Source: an uncultured Clostridium sp.
GTDB taxonomy: Bacteria > Bacillota > Clostridia > TANB77 > CAG-508
Direction: 5' to 3'
NCBI GenBank assembly: GCA_946498265.1
Contig: CAMMNR010000009.1
Location: 1 to 20,840 of the forward strand
Length of the DNA: 20,840 nucleotides
This document shows positions 8,429 to 14,757 of the stretch, one piece after another; the first letter of the stretch is position 1; each line of letters opens with the position of its first letter. Under the pieces are notes generated by a model. The model saw nothing but the letters and a program-made list of their open reading frames with translations. It had not been told where the DNA came from and ran no database searches. The translations under genes and the position numbers were made by a program.

Positions 8429-8834
8429 ACGGAATAGATGGATGCATCATTTTTACTTGTTTTAATTCTTCTTCTATTATTTTCTGTTTTGTTACTTCTT
8501 TTTCTGGTTTTACGAAAAATATTTTCGCAGAGATGCTTGGATTTTGATTTTCCTCTAACTCATATTCTCCTGGAAGTTCTAAATCTTCACATACACTAGA
8601 AAATGTATTGAATTTGTCTTTCCTATTTTCATTATGTTCAATTAATTGAATATGAATTCTTCCAGAATTTGAAATAATTCCGGATATTAAATCCCTTGTT
8701 AAATATCCTTCTATGTTACCATTGTCGATTATGACATAACCAGTACTATAATATTTAATCCAGTCATCTTCTTTTTTATTAGAATCATCCATCCTTTCTA
8801 TCCGCAATTCAATTTTGTAATATAATTTCTTCAT
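8427..8834 (-). CDS. Hypothetical protein, 135 aa
   Basis: Not recognised. The protein is soluble, with no signal peptide or membrane segment. The N-terminal half alternates charged and hydrophobic residues (YYKIELRIERMD, YYSTGYVIIDNGNIEGYLT, GRIHIQLIEHNE), as expected for a beta-rich fold. The tail (EVTKQKIIEEELKQVK) is a probable helix. RBS GTGAGG precedes the ATG by 7 bases and codon use matches the neighbours, so I accept it as a real gene. It converges on guaA with a 36-base gap. It is separated from the upstream YtvI-like gene by about 100 bases, and co-transcription with that gene is possible but unproven. Confidence 0.65.
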   Translation of the reverse strand: MKKLYYKIELRIERMDDSNKKEDDWIKYYSTGYVIIDNGNIEGYLTRDLISGIISNSGRIHIQLIEHNENRKDKFNTFSSVCEDLELPGEYELEENQNPSISAKIFFVKPEKEVTKQKIIEEELKQVKMMHPSIP

Positions 8835-8935
8835 GTTTAAACCTCACTTTTCTTTATTTGAAAAAAAGTCAATAGTTACAAAATCTTATAATCATATATT
8901 AACATAATTTTTAATTTTTTTCAATTACTATTAAT

Positions 8936-10033
8936 CTATTTTTTATCAAAAATAGTTTTAAACACTCCTTGATCTATCAAACTCGCAAAAATATTTTTAA
9001 AAATAATCAAAATAATAGGACCTATTAATAAACCAATAACTCCAATAACTTTAAAACCTGTATACATAGCAATTAGAGTAAAAATTGGATGAACACCTAT
9101 ATTTTTACTAACTAATTTAGGTTCTAAAATTTGTCTTACTATAGACATAATAATAAGTAACACAATAATTGCGATTCCTAGAGAAATATCACCATTTAAA
9201 GCTGAAATAATTGCCCAAGGTATCATTACACTACCTGAACCTAATATTGGAAGAGCATCGACAAAACCAATAAACAAAGCCATCAATAATGGATAACTAA
9301 TATTAAAATTCATAAATTCTAAAATATATAAACCGATTAAGGAAATAATAAATGAAACTAATACTAAACTTGCCTCTGCTTTTAAATATCCTCCTAATGT
9401 TTTTATTAAATCTCTCATATGACTGCCTATTTTCTTTACCCACACCTTAGGTACATGATGTTCTATTTGGTCTATTATATATATTTTATCTACACATATA
9501 AAATATAAAGCAACTACAGTTATACCAATACAAATAGCCATTGATGGTAAACTTGTGACGATATCTATTAAGCCTGTTAATAAATTTCTAACCCAGTTAG
9601 ATATAGCTTCTAACACATCTCCTGTTGAATTTTGTATAACTCCTAATAGTTCATCTGATAAATGGATTTTATCAAAATTCATTGAACTAATAAAATTTTG
9701 AAACTGAATATAAATTTTATCAAAATAATCATTTAAGCTTTGTAATAAACTTGAAGATTCTGAAAATAATGTAATTATTATCCATGCTAAACTACCTATT
9801 AGTACAATAGAAGCAATTACAAATATTATAATTGAACTTGTTCTTCTTGTTAATTTTGTTTTTTTCATTATGAATTTTATTGCTGGTTCAATTATTAATG
9901 ATATTATAAATGCTATTAAAAATGGCATGTAAAAAATTGATAGTTTTAGTGCTACATATAACCCTAGCAATAATAATACAACATATAAGATATTTTTTAA
10001 TACTCTTGTCCAATATGGCATATCTATTATCAT
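8936..10033 (-). CDS. ytvI: AI-2E/YtvI-family integral membrane protein
   Basis: A 365-aa polytopic membrane protein of the AI-2E transporter (PerM/TqsA/YtvI) superfamily. Two hydrophobic segments open the protein (about 12-55), a third follows near 65-90, then a soluble amphipathic region (about 92-155), then at least four more segments to residue 350. Typical family strings are GGYLKAEASLVLVSF, FVDALPILGSG, RQILEPKLVSKNIGVHPIFTL and GLLIGPI. The N-terminal YWTRVLKNILYV and the overall length fit the YtvI subgroup, named for a sporulation-associated membrane protein of Bacillus; the transported substrate is unknown. AGGAGG lies 9 bases before the ATG. Assignment to the superfamily is firm; YtvI as orthologue is likely but not certain. 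Confidence 0.85.
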   Translation of the reverse strand: MIIDMPYWTRVLKNILYVVLLLLGLYVALKLSIFYMPFLIAFIISLIIEPAIKFIMKKTKLTRRTSSIIIFVIASIVLIGSLAWIIITLFSESSSLLQSLNDYFDKIYIQFQNFISSMNFDKIHLSDELLGVIQNSTGDVLEAISNWVRNLLTGLIDIVTSLPSMAICIGITVVALYFICVDKIYIIDQIEHHVPKVWVKKIGSHMRDLIKTLGGYLKAEASLVLVSFIISLIGLYILEFMNFNISYPLLMALFIGFVDALPILGSGSVMIPWAIISALNGDISLGIAIIVLLIIMSIVRQILEPKLVSKNIGVHPIFTLIAMYTGFKVIGVIGLLIGPIILIIFKNIFASLIDQGVFKTIFDKK

Positions 10034-10054
10034 GAATCTTGTCCTCCTGTTTTT

Positions 10055-10084
10055 ATTATATGTATAAATTATTTTATTTATTAA
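10055..10084 (-). promoter_or_regulatory. Possible promoter of the YtvI-like gene
   Basis: On the minus strand TATAAT (10055-10060) stands just before the RBS, with a weak TTAATA 18 bases upstream. The -10 area reads CATATAAT, which also fits the sigma-E consensus CATAnnnT, relevant for a sporulation gene. In DNA this AT-rich such matches arise easily. Confidence 0.3.
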
Positions 10085-10140
10085 TTATTTTATACTTTTA
10101 TTTATTAGGTAAAACTATAAATTTTAGATTATCTAGATAT

Positions 10141-10180
10141 ATTAATTATCCGAAAAGTAGTCACTTTTCGGATAATTAAT
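10141..10180. terminator. 18-bp perfect palindrome after the CBS gene, probable terminator
   Basis: ATTAATTATCCGAAAAGT (10141-10158) and its exact complement (10163-10180) flank the 4-base loop AGTC. It starts 8 bases beyond the stop of the minus-strand CBS gene. The T run expected after a terminator is poor on that side, so it may act as a terminator or a 3'-end stabilising hairpin. It lacks the GGGGACG core of the other repeats. Confidence 0.6.
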
Positions 10181-10187
10181 TAAATGT

Positions 10188-10634
10188 TTATTCTGCATTT
10201 TTTGTGTTATTTGTATCACAAATATTTTGTATTGTGTTACATACATTTTGTTTTCCTATTTCATCACAATTTTGAGCTAAATCTCCTAATGTTAATATCC
10301 CTATAACATGATTATTTTCATCACATATAGGTAATCTTCTTATTTGATTTTTTGACATTTTCATTTCAGCATTACTTATTTCTTCATTTTCTGTACAAGT
10401 ACATACATTACAAGTCATAACGTCACTCACAGGTGTAGTCTTATTATCTTTATCACATGCAACACATCTTAATAAAATATCTCTGTCTGTTACTATACCA
10501 CAAATTTTGTTATTATCATCACATACAGGAACACATCCTATATGATTTGTACTCATCAAATTTGCAACCTCTGATATTTTTGTATTTGCATTTACACAAC
10601 ACACATCATTACACATACAATCTTTAATTTTCAT
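10188..10634 (-). CDS. Cysteine-rich tandem CBS-domain protein
   Basis: A 148-aa protein made almost entirely of two CBS motifs. The first (about 5-55) contains ANLMSTNHIGCVPVCDD and GIVTDRDILLR. The second (about 70-120) contains EMKMSKNQIRRLPICDE and VIGILTLGDLAQ. CBS pairs (Bateman modules) bind adenine nucleotides and regulate partner proteins; no catalytic domain is attached. It has 16 cysteines in 148 residues, many in pairs or C-x-C arrangements (DCMCNDVCC, CNVCTC), far above normal for a cytoplasmic CBS protein. The longest reading frame opens with a GTG at 10646 that lies within the RBS AAAGGTGG, so I place the start at the ATG 8 bases downstream of that site. A palindrome follows its stop and it looks monocistronic. 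Confidence 0.88.
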   Translation of the reverse strand: MKIKDCMCNDVCCVNANTKISEVANLMSTNHIGCVPVCDDNNKICGIVTDRDILLRCVACDKDNKTTPVSDVMTCNVCTCTENEEISNAEMKMSKNQIRRLPICDENNHVIGILTLGDLAQNCDEIGKQNVCNTIQNICDTNNTKNAE

Positions 10635-10701
10635 TAAAATTACCACCTTTCAAAAAAATCTCAATATTATTTTTTACAAAATAAAAAAATATATTAGATA
10701 A

Positions 10702-10742
10702 AAAATTACCATTTTGTGGACGCATCCCAAAATGGTAATTTT
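10702..10742. repeat. Palindromic hairpin, probable member of the GGGACG repeat family
   Basis: A 15-bp perfect inverted repeat AAAATTACCATTTTG (10702-10716) / CAAAATGGTAATTTT (10728-10742) encloses an 11-base loop. The loop strand GGACGCATCC nearly repeats GGAACGCATCC inside the left arm of the large palindrome (13435-13445), and both sit beside CATTTTG. It lies between the CBS gene and the 221-aa gene. It could also terminate the latter (TTTTGTC on the plus side, TTTTTTATC on the minus side). Confidence 0.65.
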
Positions 10743-10881
10743 GTCATACTGAATAACTAAATACTTTAAATTAACAATTATTGATAATTTTTCCAAATTT
10801 TTATTATTATTTTTGCATTTTAAAAAATTAAAGTTGGTTTTAAAATCATAATTTTACTAAATACAAATTTTATCAAATATT

Positions 10882-11547
10882 TTAAAAATTTTCATAAATA
10901 TCTTGGGTTCCCATAATCATCTGGTTATTGAAATAGGAACCTCTTGGCATAATTGGTGGTCTTCCCTGACCTGGTCCAGGTCCTCCTGGAAATGGTGGTC
11001 TTGGTGGTCTTGGCGGTTGATGTGGAAAATTAGGTCTATTAGGTCGATTTCGTAGCAACTGCCTTATTATTAAAATTTTTATTAAATCTCTTAATGTATT
11101 ATTTCTAATTCTCCTATCTTCCCTATTTTCCTTATCTTTTCTATGTTCTTCTTTTATTGTAATATTTTTATCCTTAGTATTTGATATATTTCTATTTTTT
11201 ATACTTTGTGTACTATTTGATTGTACTTCGCTGTTATTATTTCTAACTTCATTATTTATTGTTATATTTAAATCTATTTCATTATCACTTTCTACTGCAA
11301 AATATATTTCGTCAGTCATATTTTCGATTAATTCTCTTGTTATTGGGCTTGAATTATTATCACAACTTTTACATACCATTGGATATATTATCTTATATAT
11401 TTCTGGATAATATTGTTCGAGTTCTTCTGAAGAATTATTTTGTGCTGAATACATATAGTCATTTTCTCTTGAATTTGTATTATACATATTGTTATTCGGA
11501 TATCCAAGTATGCTTCTTATGTAATCATCATATGTTTCGTTATACAT
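10882..11547 (-). CDS. Hypothetical protein with Pro/Gly-rich C-terminal tail
   Basis: A 221-aa soluble protein. The N-terminal part (MYNETYDDYIRSILGYPNN) is followed by a block YYPEIYKIIYPMVCKSCDNN..PITRELIENMTDEIYFAVE (about 45-87), which I recall from uncharacterised clostridial proteins. Then comes an Asn/Lys/Arg-rich linker (about 95-150), a short hydrophobic helix DLIKILIIRQLL, and a Pro/Arg/Gly stretch of PPRPPRPPFPGGPGPGQG type (about 170-195). Composition of this kind is common in spore coat and surface-layer proteins of Firmicutes, but nothing here proves that. AAGGAGG precedes the ATG. It lies 72 bases downstream of murD in the same direction and may be co-transcribed with it. Confidence 0.7.
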   Translation of the reverse strand: MYNETYDDYIRSILGYPNNNMYNTNSRENDYMYSAQNNSSEELEQYYPEIYKIIYPMVCKSCDNNSSPITRELIENMTDEIYFAVESDNEIDLNITINNEVRNNNSEVQSNSTQSIKNRNISNTKDKNITIKEEHRKDKENREDRRIRNNTLRDLIKILIIRQLLRNRPNRPNFPHQPPRPPRPPFPGGPGPGQGRPPIMPRGSYFNNQMIMGTQDIYENF

Positions 11548-11619
11548 AAACTAACCTCCTTAATATTTTATATATATTATGAGTATTAGTTTTATTTTGT
11601 GTTATAATTTGACATTTGA

Positions 11620-13020
11620 TTATAAGTCATTAACTAATTTTTTGAATTTGTTACCTCTGTCAGCAAAATTTTTAAACATATCAAAACTAGCACTTGCAGG
11701 TGAGAATAAAACAATTTGACCTGGCTTGGCTATTTTTTTAGCTAATACTACTGTTTGTTCTAAACTATCACATACATATATATCTAAATCCTTATGTTCA
11801 TCTTCTAATTCTTGTTTTACAGCATCAAAAATTTTATCTGAAGTTTGACCTAATAGTATTAATCCTTTTACTTTATCTACTATTGGTTTTGCTATTGGTG
11901 TATAATCTAGATTTTTGTCATATCCTCCAGCTATTAATATTATTTCTTCATCAAAAGAATTTAATCCAGCAATAGTCCTTGTTGGAGATGAACTAACAGA
12001 GTCATTATACCATTTCACCCTATCAATCTCTCTTATCAGTTCTAGTCTATGTTCAACCGGTTTAAACTCTTTTACTGCTTCTACTGCTATATCTAAATCT
12101 ACTAATGTTCTTGTTGTAGCTATTGCAGTTGCTATATTTTCATAATTATGTGTTCCTCTTAATATTACATCTTTCGTGTTTAATATATGCTTCCTTACTT
12201 TATCTTCACATTCTTTTATAATTCCTTCATCTACAATAAATCCATTATCTAATTTCTCTTTACTACTGAAGAATATAACTTTTGAATTAGCTTCTTTAGC
12301 ACAATTTCTTGTAATTTCATTATCATAGTTCAAAACAACTATTTCATCCTCATTTTGATATTTAAATATATTCTTTTTAGCTTCTATATATTCGTTATAA
12401 TCTTTATGTATATTTAAATGATTTGGAGTTATATTAGTAATAACAGAAATATTTGGACTTATTTCCATTCCCATCAACTGAAAACTGCTCAATTCTAGTA
12501 CAATAATATCATCTGGTTTCATTTCACTTAATCTTGTAAATAATGGTGTTCCAATATTTCCTCCTAAATATGTATTATACCCTGCTTTTTGCAAAATAGC
12601 ATTTATCAAACTAGTTGTTGTTGTTTTTCCATCACTACCAGTTACTCCAATTACTTTACAAGGTGCCATTTGCATCAGCATTTCAATTTCTGTAGTAACT
12701 ATTGCTCCTTTATTTGCCTCTTCTTGTAATTCAACTCTTGTAGGTAAACAACTAGGAGAACGGAAAATCACATTAAAACCTTTTAAATTTTCAAGACAAT
12801 TTTCTCCTAAATGAAATGTAAAATTATATAAAGTTATTTTATCCATTATTTCTTTTGAAATATCATCTATATTTCTTTCATCAAATACTGTAACATTAGC
12901 CTTTTTTTTGTAAAGATAATCTAATAATGGAATATTACTTACACCTAATCCTATTATTGCAACTTTTCTGAATTTTATGTATTCATTAAATTCTTCTAAC
13001 TTTTCATTTATAAATTCCAT
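11620..13020 (-). CDS. murD: UDP-N-acetylmuramoyl-L-alanine:D-glutamate ligase
   Basis: Cytoplasmic peptidoglycan-precursor enzyme that adds D-glutamate to UDP-MurNAc-L-alanine using ATP. It is 466 aa, close to the usual 440-460. The Rossmann-like N-terminal domain starts with VAIIGLGVSNIPLLDYL. The ATP-binding loop GVTGSDGKTTTTSLI is at about 125-139, with NITPNHLNIHKDYNEYIEAK (about 196-215) in the central domain. The C-terminal domain carries EHRLELI, NDSVSSSPTRT and LIAGGYDKNLDY, all diagnostic for MurD. GGAGG precedes the ATG by about 12 bases, slightly long. It is not in a mur/fts cluster; its neighbours are a microprotein gene (divergent) and an unknown protein gene (downstream). Confidence 0.96.
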   Translation of the reverse strand: MEFINEKLEEFNEYIKFRKVAIIGLGVSNIPLLDYLYKKKANVTVFDERNIDDISKEIMDKITLYNFTFHLGENCLENLKGFNVIFRSPSCLPTRVELQEEANKGAIVTTEIEMLMQMAPCKVIGVTGSDGKTTTTSLINAILQKAGYNTYLGGNIGTPLFTRLSEMKPDDIIVLELSSFQLMGMEISPNISVITNITPNHLNIHKDYNEYIEAKKNIFKYQNEDEIVVLNYDNEITRNCAKEANSKVIFFSSKEKLDNGFIVDEGIIKECEDKVRKHILNTKDVILRGTHNYENIATAIATTRTLVDLDIAVEAVKEFKPVEHRLELIREIDRVKWYNDSVSSSPTRTIAGLNSFDEEIILIAGGYDKNLDYTPIAKPIVDKVKGLILLGQTSDKIFDAVKQELEDEHKDLDIYVCDSLEQTVVLAKKIAKPGQIVLFSPASASFDMFKNFADRGNKFKKLVNDL

Positions 13021-13109
13021 AATATATGCTTACCTCCATTAAATTGTATGTTGTTTTTTTGTAATATGTTCTCGAATAAATTATTGAATTTTTCCTTTTA
13101 AGCAAATAT

Positions 13110-13138
13110 ATTATATATCAAAAATATTAAAAATACAA
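13110..13138 (-). promoter_or_regulatory. Predicted promoter of murD
   Basis: On the minus strand TTGTAT (13133-13138), 17-base spacer, TATAAT (13110-13115), giving a leader of about 80 bases. Pattern match in very AT-rich DNA. Confidence 0.5.
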
Positions 13139-13195
13139 ATTTAATTTGTATTTAATTACTTATAATATACATTTTTAGTATAATGGCACTATTTT

Positions 13196-13225
13196 TTGAA
13201 AAAATACTCATTCAATTTGTATAAA
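13196..13225 (+). promoter_or_regulatory. Predicted promoter of the 28-aa microprotein gene
   Basis: TTGAAA (13196-13201), 18-base spacer, TATAAA (13220-13225), about 50 bases before the ATG at 13278. It diverges from the murD promoter. The rest of 13021-13277 holds nothing else I can identify. Confidence 0.45.
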
Positions 13226-13277
13226 ATATTATATTTTGGTTAAAAATATAATTAGAATTTGAATGGAGGTGCTTCAT

Positions 13278-13364
13278 ATGGCAAAGAAAAACAAAGAAAA
13301 GAAAAATAATAACAAAAATGAACAAAAACAAAATAATAACAATCAAAACTCAAATAATGAATAG
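13278..13364 (+). CDS. 28-aa Asn/Lys/Gln-rich microprotein
   Basis: A 28-codon ORF beginning MAKKNKEKK and continuing with runs of Asn, Gln and Lys to a TAG stop. A strong GGAGGT site lies 7 bases before the ATG and a plausible promoter lies upstream, so translation is credible despite the length. The peptide is hydrophilic, basic and disordered, with no hydrophobic segment; it could contact nucleic acid or be a translated leader. The 418-bp palindrome starts three bases after the stop, so any transcript of this gene would run into that structure. I recognise no family. Confidence 0.5.
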   Translation: MAKKNKEKKNNNKNEQKQNNNNQNSNNE

Positions 13365-13367
13365 CAG

Positions 13368-13785
13368 GGGGACGTTCCTTTGATCCCTAATTTTCGGGAT
13401 AATGGGGACGGACCTTTGGAAATTTATCATTTTGGGAACGCATCCAAAAAGGGAATTTATTTAAAATATTTCTCATTAATTAAACAAAAGTATTATATAT
13501 AAATTTTAATAATTACTCGGCTAACATTACAAAACAAATAAATTCTAAAATTATCAAGCAGGCACCTCTCAAAGCGAGTTTGAGATTCTCCTACTTGATA
13601 ATTAAAGAATTTATAATGTTCTTTCATTCGCATTCGTAATTAAGAAAATTTATATATAATACTTTGTTTTTAATAGTAAAAGTATATATAATTAAATTTT
13701 CCTTTTTGGACTTGTCCCTAAAATGGTAAAATTCCAAAGGTCCGTCCCCATTATCCCGAAAATTAGGGATTAAAGGAACGTCCCC
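13368..13785. repeat. 418-bp nested palindrome with GGGGACG termini (composite REP/MITE-like element)
   Basis: The whole segment is symmetric about 13576. The outer arms, 13368-13421 and 13732-13785 (54 bases each), are inverted copies with one difference. Each arm is itself a REP-like unit: GGGGACGTTCC, an ATCCC/GGGAT hairpin, then GGGGACGGACC. Further in, 13489-13516 pairs with 13636-13663 over 28 positions with few mismatches, and 13549-13562 pairs with 13590-13603 with one. The apex is TCTCAAA-GCGAG-TTTGAGA (13567-13585). It contains no ORF, so if mobile it depends on a transposase elsewhere. It exactly occupies the gap between two convergent stop codons (13362-13364 and 13789-13791). If transcribed it would fold into one long rod and would stop transcription from either side. 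Confidence 0.85.
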
Positions 13786-13788
13786 TAT

Positions 13789-14721
13789 TTAAAAATTTTT
13801 TTCTTTTATTATATAAATAGGTCTTCTTTTTACTTCTAAATAAGTTTTAGCTAAATATTGTCCTATTATTCCAATAGAAAATAGCTGTATTCCAGATACC
13901 ATAAAAATTATACATACAAGTGAAGGCCAACCACTTGTTGGATCTCCTAATACTAATGTTCTTATTACTATTACAATTATCATTAAAAATGATATTAAGC
14001 AAAATATCAGACCTATTGCTGAAGCTATAACTAGTGGAACTGTTGAAAATGCTGTTATTCCTTCTATTGCATATTTAAATAATTTCCAAAAAGACCACTT
14101 TGTTTCTCCAGCTACTCTTTCTATATTTTCATATTCTATCCATTTTGTGTTAAATCCAACAAAACTAAATAGTCCTTTTGAATATCTATTATATTCTTTC
14201 ATTGAGATGATTGCATCTTTCATTTGTTTTGTCATTAATCTATAGTCTCTTGCACCGTCTACCATCTCAACTTTTGACATTTTATTTATTAATTTATAAA
14301 AAATTCTTGCAAAAAAGCTTCTAATAGGTGGTTCTCCCTTTCTCGTTACTCTTCTTGTTCCTACACAGTCATATCCTTCATTTTTTATTGTATCATACAT
14401 TTGCCTAAGTAATGATGGTGGGTCTTGCAAGTCTGCATCCATAAGTGTTACATAGTCTCCAGTTGCAGCTTCTAATCCTGCATACATTGCTGATTCTTTT
14501 CCAAAATTTTTTGAAAATGATATATATTTTACTTTATCATCTTTACTGCTTAACTTTTTCATTATTTCTAATGTTTTATCTGATGAACCATCATTTACAA
14601 ATATGTATTCAAAATCTACGTCTTGAAAATCTTGTTTTTTTACTTTTTCTATTTCTTCATAAAATAATGGTAATGCTTGTTCTTCGTTATAACATGATAC
14701 TATTATTGATATTTTTTCCAT
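13789..14721 (-). CDS. GT2 polyprenyl-phosphate glycosyltransferase (GtrB/DPM1-like)
   Basis: A 310-aa membrane-bound family 2 glycosyltransferase expected to transfer a sugar from a nucleotide sugar to undecaprenyl phosphate on the cytoplasmic face. The GT-A domain begins ISIIVSCYNEE and has FVNDGSSDKT (41-50), the metal-binding DAD at 95-97 in LMDADLQDPP, and GARDYRLM and NRYSKGLFSFVGF further on, all typical of the GtrB/YkcC group. Two hydrophobic segments (about 228-255 and 268-292) precede the basic tail YLEVKRRPIYIIKEK, also typical. RBS AAAGGGAT precedes the ATG. It follows the GT-C gene by 36 bases, so the two are one unit: this enzyme makes the lipid-linked sugar, the partner uses it outside. 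The sugar cannot be read from the sequence. The stop codon abuts the large palindrome. Confidence 0.92.
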   Translation of the reverse strand: MEKISIIVSCYNEEQALPLFYEEIEKVKKQDFQDVDFEYIFVNDGSSDKTLEIMKKLSSKDDKVKYISFSKNFGKESAMYAGLEAATGDYVTLMDADLQDPPSLLRQMYDTIKNEGYDCVGTRRVTRKGEPPIRSFFARIFYKLINKMSKVEMVDGARDYRLMTKQMKDAIISMKEYNRYSKGLFSFVGFNTKWIEYENIERVAGETKWSFWKLFKYAIEGITAFSTVPLVIASAIGLIFCLISFLMIIVIVIRTLVLGDPTSGWPSLVCIIFMVSGIQLFSIGIIGQYLAKTYLEVKRRPIYIIKEKNF

Positions 14722-14757
14722 TTTTATTTCATCCCTTTCAACAATCCTTGTTGTATA

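Noticed and set aside
8936..10033. Autoinducer-2 exporter function
   Set aside because: The superfamily name reflects one E. coli member (TqsA). The sequence supports only the family and the YtvI-like subgroup, not AI-2 transport.
13368..13785. CRISPR array
   Set aside because: Repeats are inverted, occur once per arm and are not regularly spaced; no cas genes are present.
13368..13785. Insertion sequence
   Set aside because: No ORF of useful length lies between the inverted arms and no transposase fragment is visible, so it can only be non-autonomous.
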